From Novosphingopyxis sp965218915 (lineage in GTDB: Bacteria; Pseudomonadota; Alphaproteobacteria; Sphingomonadales; Sphingomonadaceae), in contig NZ_OZ244708.1 of assembly GCF_965218915.1 (NCBI RefSeq), positions 186,001-250,000 on the forward strand: a stretch of DNA of 64,000 bases, written 5' to 3'. Positions 18,940 through 27,663 of this stretch are shown piece after piece. The notes beneath the pieces are model-generated. The model was given only the letters and a program-made list of their open reading frames with translations, was not told where the DNA came from and ran no database searches. Position 1 is the first letter of the stretch. Every line of letters begins with the position of its first letter. A program made the position numbers and the translations under genes.

Positions 18940-19593
18940 TCATTTGCCGAGCGAGCCATATTTCGCCTCGAACGCCGCCCTGTCGCCCGCCGCCAGCAGC
19001 CGCGCCTGGTCGATCCAGTCGTCGCGGCGGATGCGGCCCCTGAAATTGCCCAGCTCGCCGTCGATCCGCGCCACATCGGCATCGTCCCATGCCGCGATCT
19101 GATCGAAACGGGTGATGCCCAGCTCATGCAGCCGCGCGACCAGCTTGGGACCGACGCCCTTCATCTGAAGCAGCTCATCGCTGCCGGTGGTGGCGGCCGG
19201 AACGGGCGCGGCGGACGGCTGCTGCGCCGCTGTCGGTTCAGTGGCCGGAGCCTCGACCGGCGCAGGCTGCGTCACGACGAGTGCTTCGGCTGGTTCGGAT
19301 TCGGCCGTCACCGCGCCGCTGTCCTGGGCCAACGCCGTCTCGGTCTCGGTGACGTGTGCCTGGGTCAACCCATCTTGCCGCGCCCCGGCGGCGGCGGCCG
19401 ACGTGCCTGCCATGTCGCCTGAAAGGACCGCGTTATCGGCCTGGTGCGCGCGTTTCGCATCGTCCGGCAGGCGATCGGCGGCCACATGCCGCGAGCGCCC
19501 CTTGCCGCGCGAGAGCGTGAACAGCAGCACGACCGCGATCAGCGCGATGACGATCACGAAGAAGACAGCGTATTCCAGAAAAAAATGTAGCAT
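18940..19593 (-). CDS. Membrane-anchored helix-hairpin-helix protein (COG3743-like)
   Basis: 217 residues. One N-terminal transmembrane helix (about 2-26) is followed by a basic stop, a long Ala/Pro/Gln-rich region of low complexity (about 40-130), and a C-terminal helix-hairpin-helix region LLQMKGVGPKLVARLHELGI followed by a conserved tail (QIAAWDDADVARIDGELGNF). Related proteins are annotated as predicted flap-endonuclease-like 5' DNA nucleases, but no nuclease active site is visible here, so DNA binding at the membrane is all that can be suggested. Confidence 0.75.
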   Translation of the reverse strand: MLHFFLEYAVFFVIVIALIAVVLLFTLSRGKGRSRHVAADRLPDDAKRAHQADNAVLSGDMAGTSAAAAGARQDGLTQAHVTETETALAQDSGAVTAESEPAEALVVTQPAPVEAPATEPTAAQQPSAAPVPAATTGSDELLQMKGVGPKLVARLHELGITRFDQIAAWDDADVARIDGELGNFRGRIRRDDWIDQARLLAAGDRAAFEAKYGSLGK

Positions 19594-19681
19594 GAAGGGC
19601 CCCGTTCGAGTCTCGATCCGATGTCGGACCGATCCTTAGTCCAGCCGCCGCATGGAGATCAATCACCGAAGCTATCCGCGG

Positions 19682-20965
19682 TCAGCCCCGCCGCGCCTCG
19701 CGCTCCACTTCGCGCCAGCCGATATCGCCCCGGGCGAAACCGCCGGGGAAGGCAATCGCATCGACGCCGTCATAGGTGCGCTGTTTCGCTTCGGTCACGG
19801 AGGTTCCCAGCGCCGCCACGTTCAGCACGCGGCCGCCCGCGGCCACGAGATGATCGCCGTCGCGCGCGGTCCCTGCGTGGAACAGCGTTGCGCCGGTCGC
19901 CTTTGCGCGGTCGATCCCGGCGATCACGCCGCCCTTTTCGGGGCTGGCGGGGTAGCCGTTGGCGGCCATCACCACGGTGAGCGCGGTCTGTTCGGAGAAA
20001 ACCGGCAACTCCGCCTCGGCCAGTCGGCCTTGCGCGGTAGCCAGCATCAGCGCGGCCATATCGCCCTCGAAGCGCATCATCAGCACCTGGCATTCGGGAT
20101 CGCCGAAGCGGCAGTTGTATTCGATCAGCTGGGGGCCCTCGGCGGTGAGCATCAGCCCGGCATAGAGCACGCCGGAATAGGGCATGCCCTCGGCCGCCAT
20201 CGCCGCGACGGTGGGCTCGACGATTTCTCTCATCACCTGGCCGGTCAGCGCTTCAGTCAGCACCGGCGCCGGGCTGTAGGCGCCCATGCCGCCGGTATTG
20301 GGGCCGGTATCGCCGTCGCCGACGCGCTTGTGGTCCTGCGCGCTGCCGAACGGCACCACGGTCTTGCCGTCGGTGATCGCGAAGAAACTCGCTTCCTCGC
20401 CCTCGAGGAACGCCTCGATGACGATTTCCTGCCCGGCCGCGCCGAAGCCGCCCGCGAACATGTCGGCGACGGCTTGCCGCGCTTGCTCATGGGTCTGCGC
20501 GACGATCACGCCCTTGCCCGCCGCCAGCCCGTCGGCCTTGATCACCACCGGCAGACCGAATTTTTGCAAGGCTGCCTGCGCCGCATCCTCGCTGCTGGAG
20601 CGGACATAGGCGGCGGTGGGGATACCCGCGCGGTCGCACAGCGCCTTGGTAAACGCCTTCGATCCTTCGAGCTGCGCCGCGGCTTTGGACGGGCCGAACA
20701 CCGCAATTCCCTCGGCGCGCAGGCTATCGGCGAGACCGTCCACCAAAGGCGCTTCGGGTCCGACGACGACGAGGTCGATTTGCCGATCCTTGCAGAACTC
20801 TGCCACTGCCTCGTGATCGCCCGCATCCAGCGTCACGCATGTCGCGCATTCGGCGATGCCCGGATTGCCCGGGCCTGCGAACAATTTGCGCAGGCTCGGC
20901 GATTGTGCCAATTTCCACGCCAGCGCATGCTCGCGCCCGCCGCCGCCCAATAGCAGGATATTCAT
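19682..20965 (-). CDS. purD: Phosphoribosylamine-glycine ligase
   Basis: 427 residues, normal length. It joins glycine to phosphoribosylamine with ATP in purine synthesis. ATP-grasp features are present: N-terminal MNILLLGGGGREHALAWKLA, VVGPEAPLVDGLAD, VIKADGLAAGKGV, GPNTGGMGAYSP and EYNCRFGDPE. Its ATG (20965-20963) overlaps the ATG of divergent xseA (20964-20966), so each gene's ribosome-binding region lies inside the other's coding sequence. Confidence 0.96.
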   Translation of the reverse strand: MNILLLGGGGREHALAWKLAQSPSLRKLFAGPGNPGIAECATCVTLDAGDHEAVAEFCKDRQIDLVVVGPEAPLVDGLADSLRAEGIAVFGPSKAAAQLEGSKAFTKALCDRAGIPTAAYVRSSSEDAAQAALQKFGLPVVIKADGLAAGKGVIVAQTHEQARQAVADMFAGGFGAAGQEIVIEAFLEGEEASFFAITDGKTVVPFGSAQDHKRVGDGDTGPNTGGMGAYSPAPVLTEALTGQVMREIVEPTVAAMAAEGMPYSGVLYAGLMLTAEGPQLIEYNCRFGDPECQVLMMRFEGDMAALMLATAQGRLAEAELPVFSEQTALTVVMAANGYPASPEKGGVIAGIDRAKATGATLFHAGTARDGDHLVAAGGRVLNVAALGTSVTEAKQRTYDGVDAIAFPGGFARGDIGWREVEREARRG

Positions 20966-22412
20966 GGCGATAAGCCCTCAAATCGATGAAACCGGCCGCT
21001 TGCTAGCCGATGTGCGGGGGGGCGACAACGCCCCGCCCTTCTCGGTCAGCGAACTCTCGGCCTCGCTCAGGCGCACCGTGGAGGACCGGTTCGGCCATGT
21101 CCGGGTGCGCGGCGAGATTTCGGGTTTCAAACGGGCCGCGTCCGGCCATTGCTATCTGACGCTGAAGGATGACAAGGCCTGTCTCGACACGGTGGTGTGG
21201 AAGGGCTGCGCCGGCAAGCTCGCCTTCTCGCCGCAGGACGGGATCGAGGTGATCGCGACCGGCAAGCTCACCACCTATCCCGGGCGTTCCAAATATCAGC
21301 TGGTCGCCGATACGCTGGAGCTGGCCGGCGAGGGCGCGCTGATGCAGTTGCTCGAACGGCTCAAGGCCAAGCTGGCGGAGGAAGGCCTGTTCGCGCAGGA
21401 GCGCAAGAAAGCGCTGCCGTTCGTGCCGCGCCGCATCGGCGTCGTCACCTCGCCCACCGGCGCGGTGATCCGCGATATCCTCCACCGCCTGTCCGACCGC
21501 TTTCCGAGCGAGGTGCTGGTCTGGCCGGTACAGGTGCAGGGCGATGCCGCGGCGGGCATGGTTGCGAACGCGCTGGCCGGGTTCAACGCGCTGCCCGAGG
21601 GCGAGCGGCCCGACCTGCTGATCGTCGCGCGCGGCGGCGGGTCGATCGAGGATCTGTGGGCGTTCAACGAGGAGGCGGTGGTGCGCGCCATCGCCGCGTC
21701 CGCGATCCCGGTCATCTCCGCTGTGGGGCACGAGACCGACACCACGCTGGCCGATTACGCCGCCGACCGCCGCGCGCCCACGCCGACCGCCGCCGCCGAG
21801 ATCGCGGTGCCGGTGCGCAGCGAACTGCTCGCATTCGTCGCGCAGCAGGGCGCGCGGATGCAAGCCGCTCTGTCGCGCCGGGTCGAGCAGGCGATGGAAC
21901 GGCTGGAAGCGCAGCGGCGGCTGCTGCCCGATCCGGCGCAGCTGGTCGAACAGCGCGGCCAGCGCATCGACGATCTCGGCGATCGGCTCGGTCAGGCGCT
22001 CGGCGCGCGGGCGGACCGCGCGGCTCGTCGGCTTGCCGAACATGCCGGTGCTTTGCGGCCCGCCTTGCTGGAACGCCAGTTTGACGTGGCGGCGGAACGC
22101 CTCGGCCGCGTTGGTCTCGACGCCCGATTGGTCGAGCGCGTGCTGGCGCGCGCCGCAGATCAGTTCTCCAACCGCGTCCGGCTGATGGAACAGCTTCATC
22201 CCGAGCGACCCCTTCAGCGCGGCTATGCGCTCGTCGTCTCGCCGCATGGCGGCGCGCTGACCAGCGCTGCCGCCGCCCGCGCGGCGGGTCAGTTCAACGT
22301 CAAGTTCGCCGACGGAGCGCTGGGTGCGATCGCGACTGACCGCGCACCCGGCAAAGCGCCCGCCCGCCCGCCCAAGCCGCGCCGGGACTTGAAACAGGAG
22401 ACGCTCTTCTGA
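20964..22412 (+). CDS. xseA: Exodeoxyribonuclease VII large subunit
   Basis: 482 residues from the ATG at 20964, with AGGA upstream. It forms the single-strand-specific exonuclease VII with XseB, which is not in this window. The N-terminal OB-fold starts at FSVSELSASLRRTVED and GHVRVRGEISGFKRAASGHCYLTLKDD. The core has RIGVVTSPTGAVIRDILHRL, RGGGSIEDLWAFNEE and SAVGHETDTTLADYAADRRAPTPTAAAE. A long helical region and the typical PLQRGYALV segment follow. DUF2093 and M23 genes follow in the same direction. Confidence 0.95.
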   Translation: MAISPQIDETGRLLADVRGGDNAPPFSVSELSASLRRTVEDRFGHVRVRGEISGFKRAASGHCYLTLKDDKACLDTVVWKGCAGKLAFSPQDGIEVIATGKLTTYPGRSKYQLVADTLELAGEGALMQLLERLKAKLAEEGLFAQERKKALPFVPRRIGVVTSPTGAVIRDILHRLSDRFPSEVLVWPVQVQGDAAAGMVANALAGFNALPEGERPDLLIVARGGGSIEDLWAFNEEAVVRAIAASAIPVISAVGHETDTTLADYAADRRAPTPTAAAEIAVPVRSELLAFVAQQGARMQAALSRRVEQAMERLEAQRRLLPDPAQLVEQRGQRIDDLGDRLGQALGARADRAARRLAEHAGALRPALLERQFDVAAERLGRVGLDARLVERVLARAADQFSNRVRLMEQLHPERPLQRGYALVVSPHGGALTSAAAARAAGQFNVKFADGALGAIATDRAPGKAPARPPKPRRDLKQETLF

Positions 22413-22469
22413 TGTTCAGCCCTGTGCTATTCAGGCCATCCTCAGAAATTCCAACCTAGAGATACAGTC

Positions 22470-22670
22470 ATGCTGATGTCCGCTTCCAGCCGCCCCGCGC
22501 GGCTTCACTATATGGCCAATGGCTTTCGCTTGCTCTCGCCCGGCGATCACGTGATCTGCGCGGTGACCGGCGCGCCGATCGCGCTCGAGGAACTGCGGTA
22601 CTGGAGCGTCGAGCGGCAGGAGCCCTATGCCACGGCCGAGATTTCGGTCGGCGCGCTATCGCCGCAATGA
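22470..22670 (+). CDS. DUF2093 protein
   Basis: 66 residues matching the short DUF2093 family (RLHYMANGFRLLSPGDHVICAVTGAPIALEELRYWSVERQEPY), which is found in alphaproteobacteria next to xseA. Function is unknown. No signal peptide or membrane helix. The start is uncertain between 22470 and the next ATG at 22476. It lies 57 bases after xseA and 13 bases before the M23 gene, so it is probably co-transcribed with both. Confidence 0.8.
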   Translation: MLMSASSRPARLHYMANGFRLLSPGDHVICAVTGAPIALEELRYWSVERQEPYATAEISVGALSPQ

Positions 22671-22683
22671 AGGGGTCGCCGCA

Positions 22684-23589
22684 ATGAGTGGCAGGTTTGC
22701 ATTCGCCGCGCTCGGCAGCATCGCGCTCGGCTCCTGCGTGGCCGGTAGCGTGCCGCCGCGCGCGCCGCCGGAGCCGGTTGTTGTGGCACCGGTGCCCACA
22801 CCCGCACCGACCCAGTCCGAACCGGTGCGTGCCGGTTTTCGGTTCGAAGGGCCGCCGGTCCAGGGCGCGCTGCTCACGGGCCGCGTGCCGACCGGCGCGG
22901 TCAGTCTCAGCTTCCAGGGCGAGCCGGTGGAGATCGGCAAGGACGGCTTCTTCATCGTCGGCCTGGACCGCGATGCCCCCGCCGAAGTGCGGTTCGAGGC
23001 GCGGCTGGCCGATGGGGGCACCGTGGAGCGCAAGCTGCAGATTTCCCCCGGCGACTGGAAGCTGGAATATATCAACACGCCCTATCATGCCGGGGTCAGC
23101 AGCGCGGCGTTCGAGGCCAGGCGCGGCCCCGAAGTGACGCAGATCGTGGCTTCGCGCGCGCGGCATGTCGACAGTCAGGGATGGCTGCAGGATTTCATCT
23201 GGCCGGTCAAGGGCCGCCAGTCAGGCTATTTCGGATCGCAGCGTGTCTATCAGGGCAAGCCCGGCAGCTATCATGGCGGCGCGGATATCGCCGTACCCAC
23301 CGGCACCACATTCGTCGCGCCCGCCGACGGCGTGGTGACGCTCGCCGCGCGGGACGAGTTCACGCTGGAGGGCAAGCTGATCATCATCGATCACGGCATG
23401 GGTCTCAACAGCGCCTTCCTCCACGCGTCGGAAATCCTGGTCAACGAAGGCGACCATGTGACTCAGGGTCAGCCCATAGGAAAAGTCGGCCAAACCGGCC
23501 GCGCCACCGGCCCGCATCTGCACTGGGGTCTCAAATGGAAGGACGCCCGGATCGACCCGCTGCTGGTGGCGGGCCCCCCGAACGGCTGA
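22684..23589 (+). CDS. M23-family peptidase lipoprotein (LytM type)
   Basis: 301 residues from the ATG at 22684. A lipoprotein-like signal ends at ALGSC (C18), followed by a Pro-rich linker. The C-terminal half is an M23 zinc peptidase: YHGGADIAVPTGT near residue 196 gives the H-x3-D ligands, and GPHLHWGL gives the H-x-H motif near 278-280. These residues suggest an active endopeptidase that cuts peptidoglycan cross-bridges. The preceding domain (about 45-125) resembles an immunoglobulin-like region. Confidence 0.9.
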   Translation: MSGRFAFAALGSIALGSCVAGSVPPRAPPEPVVVAPVPTPAPTQSEPVRAGFRFEGPPVQGALLTGRVPTGAVSLSFQGEPVEIGKDGFFIVGLDRDAPAEVRFEARLADGGTVERKLQISPGDWKLEYINTPYHAGVSSAAFEARRGPEVTQIVASRARHVDSQGWLQDFIWPVKGRQSGYFGSQRVYQGKPGSYHGGADIAVPTGTTFVAPADGVVTLAARDEFTLEGKLIIIDHGMGLNSAFLHASEILVNEGDHVTQGQPIGKVGQTGRATGPHLHWGLKWKDARIDPLLVAGPPNG

Positions 23590-23592
23590 AGC

Positions 23593-24123
23593 TTACTGGA
23601 CGCGGCGGACGCGGATGCCGGGCTGCCCGTTCACATTGGCGAAGAAGGTGCCCACCGCGCCGCGCTTGATTTTGATCTTTTGCCCGGATTTGGGTGACAA
23701 TACGAGCTTGCCGTCGGTCTGCTCCCAGCGCGCGCCATCCTCCAGTTCGATCGAATAATAGCCATAGCCGATCTGCCGTGCGCTCGCGATCGTCGTGTTG
23801 ATTTCCTGGAATTCCTCCTCATCGTCCCCGCCGAACAGGTTGATTTTGGGGAGCGAGAAACCGAACAGGCCGCGCCGCGTCTCGCGCACGCTCTCGCGAT
23901 CGGCGATGACGATGTCCCTGTCGTCGGCGGCTCTTTCCAGCGCCGCGACCTGGCGGTCATAACAGGCCAGGCGCTTTGTCTCGTCGGCAAGGGCGCGGCA
24001 GGCGATGACGGCCGAGAACTGCTCCGGCGTCCTGAGCGGGACGTTTTCCTGCGCCGGCGCAGGGGCCGAATGGAGCAAGGCCATACCGGCCAAGGCCGCG
24101 ACCGCTGTAAAATGCCGGATCAT
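23593..24123 (-). CDS. Secreted protein of unknown function
   Basis: 176 residues from the ATG at 24123, with GGGAGG upstream. A signal peptide (AALAGMALLHSAPAPA-Q) is followed by VIACRALADETKRLACYDRQVA, a Cys-containing 'residue-CYD' segment seen at the N-terminus of many small periplasmic proteins. Then comes an acidic stretch (GGDDEEEFQEIN) and a C-terminal beta-rich domain (YYSIELEDGARWEQTDG ... KIKRGAVGTFFANVNGQPGIRVRRV). Family known only as conserved hypothetical. Probably periplasmic. Confidence 0.7.
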   Translation of the reverse strand: MIRHFTAVAALAGMALLHSAPAPAQENVPLRTPEQFSAVIACRALADETKRLACYDRQVAALERAADDRDIVIADRESVRETRRGLFGFSLPKINLFGGDDEEEFQEINTTIASARQIGYGYYSIELEDGARWEQTDGKLVLSPKSGQKIKIKRGAVGTFFANVNGQPGIRVRRVQ

Positions 24124-24392
24124 ATTGTCCTCCCGTTCGCACAATCGGGTGAGACCTAGAGGATTGCGCGCCTGCGCAAAAGCCTCATGATCGCCGAAAA
24201 ACATATGTTGCATAAACGCTACAGCGCTTCGAAAAACCATGCTTTCCTCCCACATTCCCTTTGAACTCGCACGGATTTTGGCACAGACGCGCCCCATTGC
24301 AGAAGGGCGTCGTGCTCATGCCACAGGATCCAATGATCGGGCGGGTCGCCAAGCTTTCTGCCTTTACGTTTTCAAAGAGGGACATATTCGCC

Positions 24393-27300
24393 GTGAAAAA
24401 ACACACTCTCGATCATCTGAAGTTCGGTGCCGCACCGCTCGCACTCGGTATCGCCTTGATCTCGGCTCCGGCCGTCGCGCAAGTTTCGCCCGAGCCGATC
24501 GGCGATGAAGCCACGTCCGCCGACGCCGCTACCGCTCCCGGCGATCTGATCATCGTCACCGGTTCGCGCATCCGCTCGCCGAACCTGGAATCGGCGAGCC
24601 CGATCACCGTGATCAGCTCCGAGGAGTTCAAGCAGACCGGCACGACCCGCGTCGAGGACCTCGTCAATTCGCTGCCGCAGGTCTTCGCCGGCCAGGGCGC
24701 AGGCTATTCGAACGGCGCTTCGGGCGCGGCAACCCTGAACCTACGCGGCATCGGTTCCGAGCGCACGCTGGTTCTTGTCAACGGTCGCCGACTTGTTCCG
24801 GGCGATCCGTTCACGTCGGCAGCAGACATCAACGTCATTCCGGCGGCGCTGGTCAAGCGTGTCGACGTGCTGACCGGCGGTGCATCGTCGGTCTATGGTG
24901 CCGATGCCGTTGCCGGCGTCGTCAACTTCGTCATGGACACCGATTTCGAAGGTTTCCGCCTCGATACGCAATATTCGGTCTATAATCACAACAATCGTGG
25001 TAATAGCGAGTACACCGATGCGATCAACGCACGTAACTTCCCCTATCCCAAGAATATGAACACGGATGGCGGCACGATCGACGCGACCGCGGTTTTTGGC
25101 GCCGGGTTCGATGATGGTCGCGGCCATGTCACCGCTTATCTCGGGTATCGCAATGTCAATGCCGTTGCGCAGGCCAAGCGTGATTATTCCTCTTGCGCGC
25201 TGTCCGCCCGTTCGACCACGCAGGTCGCTGCCAACGGCCAGCCTTTCAGCTGCGGCGGATCGCCAACGTCCGCAGCGGGCACGCTGTTCGCTTTTGACAG
25301 CGGCAGCGACCCGTTCGTCGATGTCGAGGGCGGCGGGGCCGATGGAATGTCACCGGACGGTGTCAACGATAATTTCACCTCCGCAACGTTCCAGTTCGGC
25401 GCCAACCGCACCCTTTTGCCTGGGTTCACGCCTTACAACTTCGCGCCGTTGAACTATTTCCAACGCCCGGACGAGCGTTATACGGCCGGTGCATTTGCCG
25501 ATTATGAAGTGTCGGATGCACTTACTGCCTATGCCGAGTTCATGTTCATGGACGACCGGACGGTCGCGCAAATCGCTCCATCGGGTGACTTCGGTAATAC
25601 GCTGTCGATCAACTGCGACAATCCGTTGCTTGGCGCGGCGCAGTTCAATGTGGTCTGCGACAACGAAAATCTTCTCGTTAGTCCGAACCCGGGCGATGCC
25701 TTCACAGTGGTAGGCAATGTAGCGGCCGAAAATGCTGCACGCGTAGCCCGGAACATTGGCGAGCCGCTCCTTCCGACCACGCCCTTCGACTTCATCGATC
25801 CAACCAGCGGTGATAACTACAATCGAGGGTTCGCCCAGATCCTTCGCCGGAACGTAGAGGGCGGCGGTCGTTCTGACGATCTGCAGCATACCAGCTATCG
25901 CGGCGTTGTCGGCTTTCGCGGCGATCTGAGCCCGGCATGGTCCTATGACGCTTACTATCAGTATGGACGAACCAATTTTGCCGAGACCTATACGAACGAT
26001 TTCTCGGTCACACGTCTTACGCGTGCTTTGGATGTCGTTACCAACGCGAACGGAACTCCGGTTTGCCGCTCGACACTGGACGGCACCGATCCCAACTGTG
26101 TGCCTTATGATATTTTCGCGCCTGGCAATGTAACGCAGGGCGCTATCAACTATCTTCAGACCCCCGGTTTTCAGCGTGGCATTGTGAGCGAACAGGTCGC
26201 TTCCGGCTATTTCTCCGGATCGCTTGGCGAATATGGCATCAAATCGCCATTTTCCGATGAGGGTATCGGCTTGGTGTTCGGTGCCGAATATCGCAATGAA
26301 AGGCTTGAATTCCTTTCGGATATCGCTTTTCAGACCGGCGATCTCGCTGGCCAGGGTGCACCGACGCTGCCGGTCAACGGGAAGTTCGACGTGAAAGAAC
26401 TCTTCACCGAGATCAGCGTCCCGCTGGTGACCAACAGCTGGCTGTACGATGCCCGCATCACCGGCGGTTACCGTTATTCCGACTACAGCACCGGTAATCA
26501 AACCGACACCTACAAGATCGAAGGCGAGCTTGCGCCTACGCCGGACATCCGTTTCCGTGGCGGTTACAACCGCGCGGTTCGTGCACCGACTTTGCAGGAT
26601 CTGTTTGCTCCGCAACGGGTTGCTTTGAACGGCAATACTGATCCCTGCTCTGGCTTCGTAATCCAGGCATCCGATGCCGGCTGCTTGGCGCAGGGTCTGA
26701 CGGTTGGTCAGACGGTGGCTCCGAACCCGGCCGGTCAGTATAATGGCTTGATTGGCGGCAACCCGAACCTGGTTCCGGAAAAGGCCGACACCTACACCGC
26801 CGGTGTAGTACTGACGCCGACCTTCTTCCGGGGCTTCACCGCCAGCGTCGATTACTTCAAGATCGACCTTACCGGCGCCATTCAGGGTATCGGACAGGAT
26901 ACTATCTTGAGCGTCTGCACGGATACCGCTGATCCGTTCTTCTGCGGCCTGATCAATCGCGATGGTTCGGGATCGATCTGGCGCACGCCGAATGGCTTTG
27001 TACGGGATCTTCAGCAGAATATTGGTGGCCTGAGCACTTCGGGTATTGACGTGGTCGCCAATTACAATCGCGAGATCGGTTCGCTTGGTCGTCTGGGCCT
27101 CAGCTTCGTCGGAACCTATCTGATCGATTTGACGACCAAGACGGGCGTCGAAAGCGCACCGGATTTTGACTGCGCGGGTTATTATGGTGCGGTCTGTAGT
27201 TCGGGCACGACCAGCGGCACGACCAATCCAGAGTGGCGCCATCAGGCCCGCTTGAGCTTCGATCTGCCGGACGGCATCGGTGCTTCGGTGCGCTGGCGCT

Positions 27301-27584
27301 ATTTCGGTGGGTCCGATCAGGACACCAGGAATCCCGATATCGGTGGAACGACGCAGCCCGCCAATGAGCATATCGACCCGATGAGCTATTTCGATCTGGC
27401 GCTGACGGCGCGCATTGGCGACAATTACAATTTCCGCCTGGGCGCCAACAATATCCTGGACAAGGAGCCGCCGCTGGTCGGCAGTCAGTCCTGCCCGGCC
27501 GGTCCGTGTAACGGCAACACCTATGCGACGGTTTACGACGCGATTGGTCGTTACTTCTATGCGGGCGTGACGCTCGACTTCTGA
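24393..27584 (+). CDS. TonB-dependent outer-membrane receptor
   Basis: 1063 residues from a GTG at 24393 with AAAGAGGGA ten bases upstream; an ATG at 24318 would give a long, unusual leader. A signal peptide (LALGIALISAPAVA) is followed by the TonB-box-like GDLIIVTGSRI, a plug domain (about 55-175 with NLRGIGSERTLVLVNGRR and GGASSVYGADAVAGVVNFV), and a large barrel ending in the aromatic FYAGVTLDF. The substrate is unknown. There are several internal Cys pairs in extracellular-like loops. Codon use in the barrel is less GC-rich than in neighbours. A strong terminator follows, then two TPR enzymes that may act on it. Confidence 0.93.
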   Translation: MKKHTLDHLKFGAAPLALGIALISAPAVAQVSPEPIGDEATSADAATAPGDLIIVTGSRIRSPNLESASPITVISSEEFKQTGTTRVEDLVNSLPQVFAGQGAGYSNGASGAATLNLRGIGSERTLVLVNGRRLVPGDPFTSAADINVIPAALVKRVDVLTGGASSVYGADAVAGVVNFVMDTDFEGFRLDTQYSVYNHNNRGNSEYTDAINARNFPYPKNMNTDGGTIDATAVFGAGFDDGRGHVTAYLGYRNVNAVAQAKRDYSSCALSARSTTQVAANGQPFSCGGSPTSAAGTLFAFDSGSDPFVDVEGGGADGMSPDGVNDNFTSATFQFGANRTLLPGFTPYNFAPLNYFQRPDERYTAGAFADYEVSDALTAYAEFMFMDDRTVAQIAPSGDFGNTLSINCDNPLLGAAQFNVVCDNENLLVSPNPGDAFTVVGNVAAENAARVARNIGEPLLPTTPFDFIDPTSGDNYNRGFAQILRRNVEGGGRSDDLQHTSYRGVVGFRGDLSPAWSYDAYYQYGRTNFAETYTNDFSVTRLTRALDVVTNANGTPVCRSTLDGTDPNCVPYDIFAPGNVTQGAINYLQTPGFQRGIVSEQVASGYFSGSLGEYGIKSPFSDEGIGLVFGAEYRNERLEFLSDIAFQTGDLAGQGAPTLPVNGKFDVKELFTEISVPLVTNSWLYDARITGGYRYSDYSTGNQTDTYKIEGELAPTPDIRFRGGYNRAVRAPTLQDLFAPQRVALNGNTDPCSGFVIQASDAGCLAQGLTVGQTVAPNPAGQYNGLIGGNPNLVPEKADTYTAGVVLTPTFFRGFTASVDYFKIDLTGAIQGIGQDTILSVCTDTADPFFCGLINRDGSGSIWRTPNGFVRDLQQNIGGLSTSGIDVVANYNREIGSLGRLGLSFVGTYLIDLTTKTGVESAPDFDCAGYYGAVCSSGTTSGTTNPEWRHQARLSFDLPDGIGASVRWRYFGGSDQDTRNPDIGGTTQPANEHIDPMSYFDLALTARIGDNYNFRLGANNILDKEPPLVGSQSCPAGPCNGNTYATVYDAIGRYFYAGVTLDF

Positions 27585-27608
27585 TCGTCGTCAAGGGATG
27601 AACCAAGC

Positions 27609-27640
27609 TGGCGGGCCCTTCGGGGCCCGCCATTTTTTTT
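27609..27640 (+). terminator. Rho-independent terminator after the TonB-dependent receptor
   Basis: GGCGGGCCC (27610-27618) and GGGCCCGCC (27623-27631) form a perfect stem with a TTCG-type loop, followed by eight T at 27633-27640. It should stop most of the receptor transcript before the next gene. Confidence 0.95.
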
Positions 27641-27663
27641 GGCCGCGACCGGCGTGGTTTGCT

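Noticed and set aside
25350..27371. 673-codon open frame opposite the TonB-dependent receptor
   Set aside because: Antisense shadow with no recognisable domain.
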